From Phialophora verrucosa (taxonomy: Eukaryota > Ascomycota > Eurotiomycetes > Chaetothyriales > Herpotrichiellaceae): a stretch of 64,000 nt of DNA. The notes beneath the pieces are model-generated. The model had not been told where the DNA came from. It saw only the letters and a program-made list of their open reading frames with translations, and ran no database searches. The position numbers were made by a program, and so were the translations under genes. This document shows positions 11,394 through 21,819 of the stretch, in pieces; within the stretch, counting starts at the first letter, position 1, and each line of letters opens with the position of its first letter. Location: positions 2,356,001 to 2,420,000 of the forward strand of contig MSED01000006.1 of NCBI GenBank assembly GCA_002099365.1. Direction: 5' to 3'.

Positions 11394-12327
11394 TCAGTCC
11401 TCCAACTCCTCATGGGCACTCTCCACCTCACTATGATACTCTTCTCTGGCCTCCTGCAAGTCCTCAATATCACTGCTGGATGCACTTGAGCCTTCTTCCG
11501 CCACCTTCCGCTGGGCCTCCTCATAATCCTCGCGGGCTTCTTGGAGGGACGAGCGTTGGCTGGATGACAGTTCGGGGTTGTCTTCAAGAGGTACCGGGGC
11601 CGGCGGTGGAGGTGGCGCGCCGTATCCGTAGGGCGCTGCGGCAGGAGCGGCTTTATGCTCTACAACAATTTGAATCAGCACGGACCCTGTGGTGGTGGTT
11701 CGAGCCCAAAAGAAGGTCACTTGCCATCGTCACTATCATCCAAAGCATTCGCGGCGAGAGCGCCCACCGCTGCACCGCCGATGCCGGCAGCAAGCACTGT
11801 GCCCATTCCAGGGCCCTTCTTCTCTTGAGCTTGGACATTGCCATAGTATGCGCGCTGGTTTTCATCATGGCCTTGCTGATATGGAACACCGGGCGGCATT
11901 GCATTGCCATAGCTCTGGTAGTACCCTGGTCCGCCTGGCGGGGGATCAGGTGGGCCTCCTTGCCATATCGGTGGCTCCCACTGAGTACGGCCGGTTGCTT
12001 GTTCAACATAATAGTACCGCTGGCTGTTTTGATCCCACTGTGATATCCAACCTGGAGGGAGCGGAGGCCCGGATGGGGGAGGCCCGCCATATTGAGGGTA
12101 AGGCTGCTGTGGTTGAGGTTGTCCGTACATACTTGGCGCGGGCTGATTCTGAACATCTTTGTTTTGATCGTGGCCTTGGCCTCGAAGGAGCGACCGGTCA
12201 GTATTGCAAGGAGGGACGCCATTCACACGTTCTGCCTCTTACCTCCTTCGTCCTTTTTCTTATCCTTGTCATCGTCATCATTCAACATCTCCCTGAGTTC
12301 AGCCTTGAGTTTCTTGAAGAACGACAT
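11394..12327 (-). CDS. WW-domain, proline/glycine-rich protein (3 exons)
   Basis: Exons read 12327-12243, 12180-11734 and 11659-11394 on the minus strand, giving 265 aa. Exon 1 encodes MSFFKKLKAELREML followed by an Asp/Lys run. Its GTAAGA donor and the acceptor at 12181 restore the frame. Exon 2 holds one WW domain: LPPGWISQWDQNSQRYYYVE then TGRTQWEPP, with both signature tryptophans and the YYY block, flanked by PPGGP/QQPYPQYGG spacers. A glycine-rich hydrophobic patch follows (GMGTVLAAGIGGAAVGALAAN). Exon 3 encodes a proline run and an acidic, heptad-like C-terminus (LQEAREDYEEAQRKVAEEG), probably coiled coil. WW domains bind proline-rich partners; the partner is unknown. The second intron is uncertain: donor GTGACG at 11733 keeps exon 3 in frame, whereas reading on ends at a TGA eight bases later. 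Confidence 0.75.
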
Positions 12328-13183
12328 TTTGGTTTCCCTGGTGTGCTATGCCTTTGGAAGTTCCAATATGCGAGATGGAGAAGTAGAGAAAGAGATAAAC
12401 TAGCAACGGTTTTCTGGACGGGGACGAATCCTGAATGAAAGCAAACGGGGCCATTCCGACCCAACGTCGCCTGTCACCGGCAGCAGTTCATGCATGTCAT
12501 GTCACCCCTGTTAAGCTGAGTGCCAGCGCATCAGGCGCTTGCTGAACTTATACATAGATTAGTGAGAGCCGGCTGTGGGACCGAGCCGTGCCATCTTTCG
12601 GAGATGTGTTGTATACCAGGTCCCCGATCTTCCTTGGCTGCATGGGTATGGAGCAACTTGAATGAACGGTTGGACGAGACGTCCCAATGAGCCTTGGCAG
12701 TGCTTCTCTGCATGCGGGACGCGTCATACCACTGAAGTGTTGTTGGAACAGAGAAAGAGGCGACGAGAACTCGGGGCGGGATTTTTCGCTGGAGGAGGGA
12801 AACCGAGAAAGCGGAATAGGGCAGAAAGGAGAGCGCCTGGGTTGACCGCATTGCTCGAGCTAAGTATCTGGGTATTTCAGTCGAAACGTCGGCCACAATG
12901 ACGCCTGTCAAACGGTCGGGTAAGAAACAGTAAGAGCAAAGATAAGGGCGTGACGGAGGAGAGATGAAGAACATGTTGACACATGGCGGACCGCCCTCAA
13001 TATTCCTGCCGCACAACCACAGACCTCATTCGAGCCTCCAACTGAGTTCATCCTGCGCGAGCATTGAAACAGTCATTCAGGGTGTTGGCTTCTCAACTTG
13101 ACGACTGCCCGTGAGGGAGCAACTCGTCCAACACCGATTAATATCTCACCAACGCCGACTCCAGAACATCATCATTGGGTCCA
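12328..13183. other. Intergenic region, promoter of the WW-domain gene
   Basis: 856 bp between the WW-domain gene start and the stop of the next minus-strand gene. A 161-codon open frame on the minus strand (12531-13016) lacks family resemblance, has an atypical composition and is probably accidental. Nothing else is recognised. Confidence 0.5.
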
Positions 13184-13677
13184 TTACTTGCCGCCAAACC
13201 AGCTGCTGATGCCGCTCTTTGCCTTTGCAGCCTTTTCTTCCACAGTCTTGTCAAACTTGTCAATGGCGTTGTTGATCTCCTTGCCCGTCTTCTGGCTCAG
13301 ATCCTTCGCTCTAGCTTCGGCTTCGGAGAGTTTGCTTTTGGCATCGGCCGACTGCAACGTCAGCATAGAGACTCCGATACTCGGCTCAGGAACCTACCGC
13401 TTGGTCAAACTTATTGCTGGCTTGGTTTGCCAGTGCTTCTCCCTCTTTTTTGGCTTCCTTTTCTCTACCAGGCAATTCGTTCTTTATCTGAGAGGAGACC
13501 TTGGACGCATCGGCTGCTCATCACTTCAGTACAAGTCGAGAGGAGGGACTGCGGTCCGCGCATACCTTCGAATTTCTTTTGAGCAACCTTGGGGTCTCCT
13601 CCCGCGTTGTAGAGGTAATACCCGACACCTCCCGCGGCAGCCACACCAAGCAGAGTGAATGCTCGATTCGATGACAT
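13184..13677 (-). CDS. Small fungal CWH-type protein (calcofluor-hypersensitive family), 3 exons
   Basis: Exons 13677-13566, 13513-13398 and 13351-13184 on the minus strand give 131 aa. Introns are 52 and 46 bp with GTATGC/GCAG and GTAGGT/GCAG ends. The N-terminus (MSSNRAFTLLGVAAAGGVGYYLYNAGGDPK) is a short hydrophobic anchor. The rest is Lys/Glu/Ala-rich helix (KVSSQIKNELPGREKEAKKEG.., SKLSEAEARAKDLSQKTGKEI.., KTVEEKAAKAKSG) ending SSWFGGK. The layout of a GYYLY-AGGDPK anchor, amphipathic repeats and a W-F-GGK end is what I know from fungal proteins annotated as calcofluor white hypersensitive. That link implies a cell-wall or mitochondrial-membrane phenotype and is based on resemblance only. 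Confidence 0.8.
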
Positions 13678-14301
13678 GATAGAAGGCTTCGATGTGAAGT
13701 GGTTCTGGAAGGGTGGATGTCTGGAACTGAATCGCTCAATGTTGACTGAAGAGCCAGGGCAGCTCGTACCAAAGGAAGAGGAAGTCAAAAGCCAGAGCAA
13801 CGGTAAAGGTGAGCTCGGCGTTCAATCACGAATAGAAGTGGAATGATTGCACCGTGCGAGAAGCTCCTCGAATGTCCAGTTGCATGCATGGAGCTGCCCT
13901 TCGCCCTTCAGCAGTGACATCATTGGAGGCCTCTAAATCAAGATGCGAGATGCGGGGTGAACAAGCGTGACAAGCCACAAAGCCATGATGAGCAGAAGCC
14001 TGTTGGTGCCTGCGCCTGCGCCGACGACGTAAACACTGGGAATGCAACAAGCTCCAGACTGCTTCACAGCGCCCCATTCTCTTTTGCATATTATGCAGCT
14101 TTCCACAATCCCGGTTCTATTCCATTTTTCTTAACCCATATTTCTTTCTGTTACGTGCTCATTGATGACGCCGCAGCCCTTGGCTCCAAGTGCTCTCGGC
14201 GCAAGCCTAGTTGTCGGTTGTGCAGCTCCTAGTCCTTGCTTCCAGCTTCAAGCTGGGAACCTGGTATCCTCGATCTCTGTTCCGTCTCAACCGCTGGAGG
14301 C
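13678..14301. promoter_or_regulatory. Divergent promoter region (CWH-type / dysferlin-domain genes)
   Basis: 624 bp separates two divergently transcribed genes, so both promoters must lie here. The stretch 14075-14170 is pyrimidine-rich on the + strand, as is common near fungal start sites. No specific binding site is claimed. Confidence 0.4.
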
Positions 14302-15969
14302 ATGTCCGAAAATGTCTCCAAGATCCTGACTCGCATCACCGCGCATGACGGTCCGGCTGATCCTTCCGACCATGAAATCTCCCTGGTTGACACCACCGAC
14401 CCGGGGAGCGAGACCAGGTCTCGGGACGAACCCAGATCTAGCTCTCCCAGTGCAAGCGCAAAAGAGCTAGCCAGGAAGGGAACTAGAGATTCCTTGAAGG
14501 GTCAGTTCACACGACGAAAATATGCCAAATATCAGCAAGAACGGTACCACTCCAAGCCGGAGAGCGTAAAAACGGCTGAAGAAACCTCCTCGAAGCCAGC
14601 TTCTGTGCAGCAACCAGAAATCGAAGCTGAACCCGGGACGCAAACCGTCGACTTCGCACCTGCTGCGCCGATCACGGTGCCTGTCGAGACGGGTCGTAAG
14701 AGTGCGGACAAGAGAAGGCGAGAGTCAAGAAGACTCAAAGAGGAAATCTCAGAGATCGATATTCTGTATGAGAACCAACGCGGATCCTTCTTCTGTGGCA
14801 TTCCTCTCTACTCGCATTCTTCCCTTCTACCCATCGACCCCAGTCCCTGGACGAACAAAGACTTCAAGGATTCACCAGTTGATATTACGAATGCGCAAGT
14901 ACCTGATCCAAGCTGGGGATGGGCGTGGAAGACCTGGTATGTCGATATGAGCCACGACGTGGACGAGGAAGGTTGGCAATATTCTTTCGCCTTCGGACGG
15001 AACTGGGTCTGGCATGGCACGCATCCTTGGTTCCACTCGTTCGTCAGGCGAAGAAGATGGTTGAGGAAGCGAATCAAACATGATCTGGAGAGTAGACGGG
15101 GTAGGCCTGGGAGCATGGGGGAGGCGCACAACTTGACTGGCGATTACTTCACGATCCATTCCAAGCGCGATCGTAGTCCGATTGATGCTGTAGATGGCAC
15201 CGCTAAAACCGCTAGGCCATCGAGCTTCATCAGCTTCCCCAGTACTATCGATATCGACGAACCGCCGGAGGATCTCAAGGACATCGCAAGCCTTCTTACA
15301 GCGCTCAAGTTGGCGAAGATCGACCGGGAGAAGATTGAGGTGGTGAAGAAGTTTGTCAAGCAAGGTGGAGAGGAATTGGCATATCTGAAGGACCACATTC
15401 CCACTATCATGTCGTTCCTCGTCTTCCAGAACTCCAGAACACAGCTTCTCTCCTACCTTAAGAAGACAACAAACGAAGCGCGCCAACACCGACAGGGTCA
15501 CGAAGACGAGGAAAAGCCAGAGAGTGATGCAGAAAGTCGCCGGATTGACAGTCTTCTCGCCGCGGTTGATGCTGCGAATGCAGAGATCGGGGGGCTTGAG
15601 TACTGGAGTGATCGGAAGCATGTCTTGAAGACCAACGACAGTGAGAGCATGACAATGAAAACCATCGCAACAATATTCGATCAGCCCACGCCGAAACCGA
15701 AATTCGAGAACGACCCTGTGGCGGAGATCAAGGGTATATCAGAAAAGGCTGACATTCCTGACGAAAGCACGGAGTCCATATTCAGGTCTCTGGGGCGCCC
15801 ATCAGCATCGCATGGGCAGGAAGAGCCGAACGAGAAGGTGGATGAACCGCCAAAAAGGCAGGACAAGGGCAAAGGTCGGGCATATGATAGCGAAGATGAT
15901 CAGATCGAGCAAGACTCGAACCCCCGGTTAGGATCTGATGAAGTATATGTGCCTGATGCTGAGGACTAG
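14302..15969 (+). CDS. Peroxin/dysferlin-domain protein (Spo73/TECPR1-like DysF)
   Basis: Single exon, 555 aa from the ATG at 14302 (MSENVSKILTRITAHDG). An in-frame ATG 22 codons upstream is less likely because the added residues look like 5' UTR. A disordered Ser/Glu N-terminus and a basic helix (SADKRRRESRRLKEEI) precede a DysFN/DysFC-type module at about residues 150-265. It carries DILYENQRGSFFCGIPLYS, LLPIDPSPWT, the W-rich block PDPSWGWAWKTWYVDM, DEEGWQYSFAFG and WHSFVRRRRWLRKR. These tryptophan/arginine motifs define DysF domains found in Pex23/Pex30-type peroxins and yeast Spo73. No transmembrane segment is visible, unlike Pex30 proteins, so a soluble membrane-associated Spo73-like role is more likely. 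The C-terminal half is helical, then acidic and disordered. Confidence 0.85.
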   Translation: MSENVSKILTRITAHDGPADPSDHEISLVDTTDPGSETRSRDEPRSSSPSASAKELARKGTRDSLKGQFTRRKYAKYQQERYHSKPESVKTAEETSSKPASVQQPEIEAEPGTQTVDFAPAAPITVPVETGRKSADKRRRESRRLKEEISEIDILYENQRGSFFCGIPLYSHSSLLPIDPSPWTNKDFKDSPVDITNAQVPDPSWGWAWKTWYVDMSHDVDEEGWQYSFAFGRNWVWHGTHPWFHSFVRRRRWLRKRIKHDLESRRGRPGSMGEAHNLTGDYFTIHSKRDRSPIDAVDGTAKTARPSSFISFPSTIDIDEPPEDLKDIASLLTALKLAKIDREKIEVVKKFVKQGGEELAYLKDHIPTIMSFLVFQNSRTQLLSYLKKTTNEARQHRQGHEDEEKPESDAESRRIDSLLAAVDAANAEIGGLEYWSDRKHVLKTNDSESMTMKTIATIFDQPTPKPKFENDPVAEIKGISEKADIPDESTESIFRSLGRPSASHGQEEPNEKVDEPPKRQDKGKGRAYDSEDDQIEQDSNPRLGSDEVYVPDAED

Positions 15970-16356
15970 TGGCCTGGAAATGGGAATTGCATTGTTAGTT
16001 AGCGTAGGCGTTGAATGGTAGTCTGTGCACAAGTCGGAAATTATTTGCGTGGTCTGAGAATGAACAGGCGTGTCTCGCCTTCAGATTAATGAGTGGCTGG
16101 CGAGGCTGGGAACTGGCAATATAGCCATATCGGGCTAGGTCAGACGCGGGTCGCGTAGCCGACGCGTTTTTGCAGATCTCAAGCATTGAACTTCAAAGTG
16201 CATCAATAAAGTAAACCCATCCCACCAGTGATAACTGGGCTAATCCTTGATTGTTTGATTCTTTCATCTCCTTGTACTCGGTACTCTCGTCTGCTGCTCT
16301 CCCGTCTGGCCTTTTCAGTACTTATTTGCGGTCGCGCCTTCCATCTGACACCGGCC
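15970..16356. promoter_or_regulatory. Intergenic region upstream of cdt1
   Basis: 387 bp between two genes on the same strand. The last ~100 bp before the cdt1 ATG are C/T-rich. I looked for MCB-type ACGCGT and found one candidate in the region: GACGCGTTTT near 16161-16170 contains ACGCGT. MCB sites drive G1/S genes in yeasts; whether it acts here is inference. Confidence 0.4.
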
Positions 16357-17850
16357 ATGGCTCCTTCCGTTCGTGGAACATCAAGTCGAGTCAATAAACG
16401 ACAAGCCAGCGTTCGCACCAATGCCAAAGTTTCGAAAGCCATTAAGAATCATCCTACAGTGGAGGAGGAATTGAGAGAGGTGGCCCTCAAACGAGTGGTC
16501 ATTCCCAAGAAATCTATCAAACAAACGGGCAAGCACGTTCCCAAGCGAAAACGCGATGAAGTCGAGGAAGAGAGCGAGACAGAAATTGTGAATTTACAAG
16601 CCAGCTCCGTCAACGGGAAGAAGGTCTGAAGCATCGCCGTACAACCTACGCAAATACTGACATCTACAAAGGCCAAAGTGCAACTTCCGACCCCTCCTTC
16701 CAGCGAAAGCCAGAGTCCGATTGACCTTGAACTATCTCCGACGATCAGTTTCCACCAGCTTTCGCTCGAATCCGAGTATGGTGCACAGGCGCAGCAAGAG
16801 CTTCCACCGGTATTGCAGGACTTTTTGGCATTGCATGCTGCGTTCCTCCAAGCCTTTTCACTTCACATCGTTCATAATGGCCAATCTGCACCCGCCAATC
16901 TTGACAGCTTGACGAGCTCTGTCACGCGATTATGGAAGAAGCACACGGTCCTCAACGAAGACATACAACGCATCCTGGCTATCTATGAACTGGACGTCTC
17001 AACGCACTTTAGCGGCCGGCTCCTCAAACACCAAGAAGGACCATTCAAGTTGACAAAGACCGGCAGTGACAACATTCGCTGCAATGTCGAGTACGTGGGC
17101 TGGGGGAGCAACAGAGCCGCAAGTTCACGTTGGGACGAGTACAACTTACAGCGGCTTTATGAAAGTGAGATTGAGGGTCTCTGGATTTCGTCCCGGAAGA
17201 ACCCAACCTGCTGGGTGCATGGCGAGGTTCGCAACTTCCCCAAACTGGACTTTGCGGTTGGCGCTCAAACCCAGGCACGGAAGGCGAAAGCTGAGGCTGC
17301 TCGAAGGGAGATCTTGGGGTTCTCTACTCAAGCACAGAATCGGCGGGGCGCACACTTTGCGGCCCAGTCAATCAAGGATACCGGAAATGCCGAGGTCCGG
17401 GAACCGGGAACCGTCAAAGACCGGACTCTCTCTCTGCTGGATCGCGTCCGAGCGAAAGCGGCCGCGAGTGCTTCTGCGGCATCCCAATCTCCGGAGGCAG
17501 CCCTTCGCAGTTACGCCGTAGGCCGCATTTCTGAAGTGGTCGAGATTCTCCGTATGATGCAGCAAAGAAAGCTGAGCTCGACTTTCGTCTCATCCCTTCA
17601 CTCGAGTCCAGGCAAAGTTCGCTCCAAAGTGTCATTCAGCATGAACCAGTTGATCAGCGATATCAAAGGCAGCTTGAGGGTCCCTCTTGGAGATGCGGAA
17701 ATTAGGATGTGCTTCAAGATCCTCGAGCTTGAGGTCCCAGGGATGTGGCTGTCGACCCACGCTTTCGGGGCTGTTCAAAGTGTTATTCTTAATGGGCCTG
17801 GTCTGAGTGGCATCGAGGTTAAAAGGATCCTCGATGAGCCAATGTGTTGA
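16357..17850 (+). CDS. cdt1: DNA replication licensing factor Cdt1 (2 exons)
   Basis: Join 16357-16623 and 16672-17850 gives 481 aa. The 48-bp intron has a GTCTGA donor, ACTGAC branch and AAAG acceptor, and keeps phase 0. Exon 1 is very basic (KRQASVRTNAKVSKAIKNHP, HVPKRKRDE), suitable for nuclear import. Exon 2 starts LPTPPSSESQSP, a CDK/degradation-type Ser/Pro motif. It continues with a helical middle domain (LPPVLQDFLALHAAFLQAF .. LTSSVTRLWKKHTVLNEDIQRILAIY) matching the Cdt1 winged-helix/geminin-binding fold. The C-terminal winged helix (RSYAVGRISEVVEILRMMQQ .. SMNQLISDIKGSL .. EIRMCFKILELEVPGMWLS) is the MCM-binding Cdt1_C domain. Cdt1 loads the MCM2-7 helicase with ORC/Cdc6 in G1. The family is poorly conserved, so the call rests on domain order. 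Confidence 0.8.
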
Positions 17851-18787
17851 GAAAAGGTTGGTATATGTTGGACGTCGAGAAGGGCCGCGTCCAAGGAGGA
17901 GAGACAGGCGCCGTGAAACCAAAAGTCGGTCTACGTTTGACCCTGCTGCGTTCAGCGTTGCCATTGAGCGCACTTCATTTCACGTCTTCTTGCTTGATGG
18001 AATGGAGTGGAGTTGGGATTGGTAAAACAGGCAATCCTTCATCATCTGGTCGAAGCAAGCAGCTTCAAGCTCCGGGTTCGGGGGCTATCGGATGTTGACT
18101 GGTCTAAAACAATGCTAATGTGACGACGACCTTGAGAGTAGCTGTACTCTTTCCTTGTCCGGTGTTGATGACCGACGTGGCTACAAGTATCCATTGCTCT
18201 CCGATACTAAGCGTCGATTTCACATCTCACCTAGTCACGCCCAATCATCTCTTCTATACATATTCTGGGCCCCAGTCTTCGCTCAGCCTTTGGGTACCCT
18301 TGCCGCATACCTCGCTTGTTGGCACGAATTTACAGTTGACTTGGCCTTGTGCGACGCCGTCTGGGTGACCACTAGCAGTGCTTATTGCCCGAGATCCTCG
18401 TTTTTCAGAATTTCCGCCCGAGCATCTCTCATGATCTCGCCGTCTATAGCCTGATGCAGCGATAGTCCCAGCACAATTTTCACGAAAGATAACAGTAATC
18501 ATGGCGTGCCGCGTCTGCAACTTTGACGAGGGACATGTCATCGAAGGGCGGCGGAGATCTCCAACTTCAGAATATCAGGCTAGTGGATGCATCTCTCCGT
18601 CTCACAGGGACATAATTATACTCTCTATGAGAAGCTCAGGTCGAAGTTTTGCGTCTGCAGAGCAGGTATTCGTGCTACTGTTTGGGGAACTCGAGACGCA
18701 CTACGGTTGATTGTTGCAGAACGAAGAGAACGAGAGAGCGTTCCGTCCGTCCGGGAATTTCAACGTTACTGTACCAAGAACTTCGAC
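17851..18787. other. Intergenic region upstream of the hydroxyacid oxidase
   Basis: 937 bp between cdt1 and the oxidase. Short frames on both strands lack family resemblance. No RIP signature. Presumed to contain the cdt1 3' UTR and the oxidase promoter. Confidence 0.4.
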
Positions 18788-20031
18788 ATGTCTGGGGGAG
18801 CACCCGTTCTCATCCCCACGAATGGGGTGAAACAGGCCGAGCCGAAAGTGCTGTGCATGGAAGACATCAAGGCCATTGCAGATGCGAAGCTCCACGAAGT
18901 CGCGAGAGGTAGGTCCGCATAAAAACACCAACACCCTCCCCGAGACTCGAAACGAGGCAGCTCGCTCACCACGCATCTCAATCCGGTTGTGTATCAGACT
19001 TCTACAACTCCGGCTCCACCTATCAAGTCACGATCAATGAGAACAGCTCCGCGTTCAGCAAGTACCGGCTCCGGTCTCGCGTTCTTGTCGATGTCTCGAA
19101 GCTCAGCACCCAGACTACGTCTCTGGGGGGTACCGTCAAGTTCCCGCTCGGCGTATCCCCCGCCGGGCTCCAGGCCATGGCCCATACCGACGGCGAGCTG
19201 GCAACAGCGCGGGCATGCGCCAGCGTCGGCGTCAACATGGGAATCTCGAGCTTCGCGAACTACAGCGTCGAGGAGATCACCGCCGCCAGCGCGGGCAAGA
19301 TCAGCCACGCCATGCAGCTGTACACGATGAAGGACCGCGTCCTGCAGGAACGGATCATCAAACGCGCCGAGGCCGCGGGCTGCAAGGCCATTTTCCTGAC
19401 GGCCGACTCTCCCGTGCTAGGGGTGCGCTACAACGAGTGGCGCAACGACTTCCGCACACCCGAGGGCCTCTCGTTCCCCATGATAGACTGGACGGAAGAG
19501 ACCATCCGCCAGCAGACGCACGACACCGGGTTCACCAAGTTCAACGACGATTCGCACAACTGGGCCCGCGAGATCGCGTGGCTGAGGGAGCGGACCAAGA
19601 TGCAGATCTGGATCAAAGGCATCGTGACGGCCGAGGACACCGAGCTGGCCATCCAGCACGGGTGCGATGGCATTTTGGTCAGTAATCACGGGGGCAGGCA
19701 GTTGGACGGCGTGCCCGCGTCGATTGACGCGTTGGTCGAATGCGTGGATGCCGCGAAGGGGAGGATCCCGATCCACATGGACGGAGGCGTCAGGAAGGGG
19801 ACTGACATCTTCGTCGCATTGGCCCTGGGCGCGGAGTGTGTCTGGGTCGGCAGGCCCACGCTCTGGGGGTTGGCGTACAACGGACAGAAGGGCGTCGAGA
19901 GGATGCTGGAGATATTGTACGAGGATTTCAGACGGTGCATGGCGCTCTGCGGGTGCAATAGCATCAAGGACATCAAGAGAAGCTGTCTGAGCAGAATGGG
20001 ACTGGATGGCGTGCTGAGGCGCATGGAATAG
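18788..20031 (+). CDS. FMN-dependent (S)-2-hydroxyacid oxidase / lactate oxidase family (2 exons)
   Basis: Join 18788-18908 and 18998-20031 gives 384 aa, the usual length for this family. The 89-bp intron (GTAGGT .. ATCAG) fuses HEVAR to DFYNSGSTYQ, restoring the family N-terminus. Substrate and FMN motifs are in order: FSKYRLRSRVLVDVS, FPLGVSPAGLQAMAH, then FLTADSPVLGVRYNEWRNDF, the FMN-phosphate lysine in IWIKGIVTAEDTELA, the catalytic His/Arg signature SNHGGRQLDGVPASIDAL, and the FMN-binding IHMDGGVRKGTDIFVALALGA. The reaction is oxidation of an L-2-hydroxyacid such as lactate or glycolate to the 2-oxoacid with flavin reduction. There is no cytochrome b5 domain, so it is not a flavocytochrome b2. 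No SKL-type C-terminus is seen (it ends RRME), so peroxisomal location is not supported. Confidence 0.92.
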
Positions 20032-21819
20032 AGCAAACAGATCGAACGGCCGTCCTCGCACATGGGCAAGTCCAGAATGGTCTCCGCGGGCGAGGGGAGG
20101 CTGCGGCGCCTCAGTATGTAGAGTCAGGATTTCGTTACATCTACCACTGTGATACTGTATTTTTGCTCTTTCTATGTCGTCTTCACTAATGTGATTTGCG
20201 AAACCCCCTGTTGCCTTCGAAAACGCCCCAAGTCGGATTCCGCTTCTTGCCGAGTGAAGATGCTCCCAAGTTCCAGTGTCGGATGAAGCTGCAGGGTGGG
20301 TACCTCGTACGGACAATGACGAGGTCCAAGGAAAGCGATGTGGTGCTGGTGCTGAGCGCTGCTGGAAAAGAAACGTATCCTAACACGATTGTCGTGGGAG
20401 ATCAGCAGCATTCATAATCTATTGCTCCGTACTCGTGTCCTTAGACCACCCTTTCAGCCTCGCCTTGGCCGCCGTCGATACCGAGTACTGCAATCGACTA
20501 TAGCAGTGTCATCCATGCTACATTTCGGACACATGAAACACCCAATGCTCCAGCCACACCCTAGCTATGCTCTATCCACAGATTTCGACTATTCGTGCGA
20601 GACGCAACGCAATATCGGAACAATCAACAAGTGCATAGAGACGAATATTCAAATCGGACTTTTTCAGCCCTTTTGTTTATTAAGTATTATAGTATTAGAT
20701 TACCACTGTCGTTCTGTCATCCTTTGTCTCTGCACAACCTTTTAAACTGGGCCCTGTGCACTCTCGCCCGAGTCGACTTGTCCTGTTACGGAGCCTGATT
20801 GACCAGCTGGAGTTTGTGTGGAAGGCCGTTGCCCGTTACACAGAATAAGCGCCGGCCACTTGCATAACTTTGTGCCCTATGCGACAAAGTTTACACATGC
20901 CGTCGCCAAAGATGTGGCTGAGGCTGGGCCATGTTTGGAGAAGGCTGGGAAGGTTATGTGGGGTCCGACTGTGTCCATTGACAAGGATGGCCTTGAGTTG
21001 AAGAGCATCAACCGCTGTGCAATGCCTTTTATCCAGCCCAGACGTCCCAATCCTGAATGTCCATTCGACGCTCAAATGCTTCGCGTCTCACCCATTTCTA
21101 TCACAATCGAACTGGCCCAGGCACCTCCAGGTCGAATCCATGCTCGAAACCCGATGAATAACTCCCAAACTTCCTCATGCTTGCTCTTTCTTGCTCGCTG
21201 TACTGAACAAAGCGAATGGCATATCGGTCGTAAGTCTCGATATCAGTGTTGTACAAGGGGGTATGTAAAGCGAATGTAGTATCTCAATCCAGACGGTAAA
21301 CAGTAGCCGCTGGATGTCAAACAGTTTTTGGGAAAACCGGAAGTCCAGTTCTCCTGGTGCGACGCGAACCCCGCAGCAACAATGGTGCCGTCCCCCGTTG
21401 TATGCTGAAATCCATAATCAAAAATGGCGGGATTTCCGCATGATGCCTCCTCAAAGGCACACCCAACCATAACAAAAGATCGATAGAAAATTATGTCTAG
21501 AAGAATGTTAGGTCGATTCTGATCCCGGTTCAGGTCGGCCTGATTGGAATGCGAACGGAACGGAAGCGACAGGCGAGGCCAGGTACTCGAACCAGGACTT
21601 GTCGGGGTCGGAAGTCCAGTAGCATTGTGGGGATTATAATGGCTCGGTAGCCAGTGGTTCTATGTGCTCAGCTCACCATGTCGCATCGCTCCCATGCCAA
21701 GTTCTGGATCCGTGGAATGGAACGCTTGAATCGTGATTAAACGCCGGGCAAAATTATGCCGAGTATGCGTCGATGGGAAATCGTGAGTTCGTGGTGTTAT
21801 GCCGGTAAGTTTGCTGGCC
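20032..21819. other. Convergent intergenic region, no confident gene
   Basis: 1.79 kb between the oxidase and aur1, both ending here. A 153-codon open frame at 20818-21279 (+) has a partly plausible start (HNFVPYATKFTHAVAKDVAEAGPCLEKAGKVMWG) but then turns into unlikely sequence. I do not recognise it and leave it uncalled. The TACTCCGTA-like half-site near 20428 is inside this gap. Confidence 0.4.

Noticed and set aside
11689..12438. 249-codon + strand frame over the WW-domain gene
   Set aside because: The minus strand has a WW domain and matching splice sites; the + frame has no protein character.
12531..13016. 161-codon minus-strand frame between two genes
   Set aside because: No recognisable domain, odd composition, and no splice partner. 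Kept as intergenic.
19417..20316. 299-codon minus-strand frame under the hydroxyacid oxidase
   Set aside because: It is the antisense shadow of a GC-rich exon with clear FMN-oxidase motifs on the + strand.
20818..21279. 153-codon + strand frame in the convergent gap
   Set aside because: The start looks partly plausible but the rest does not, and no family is recognised.
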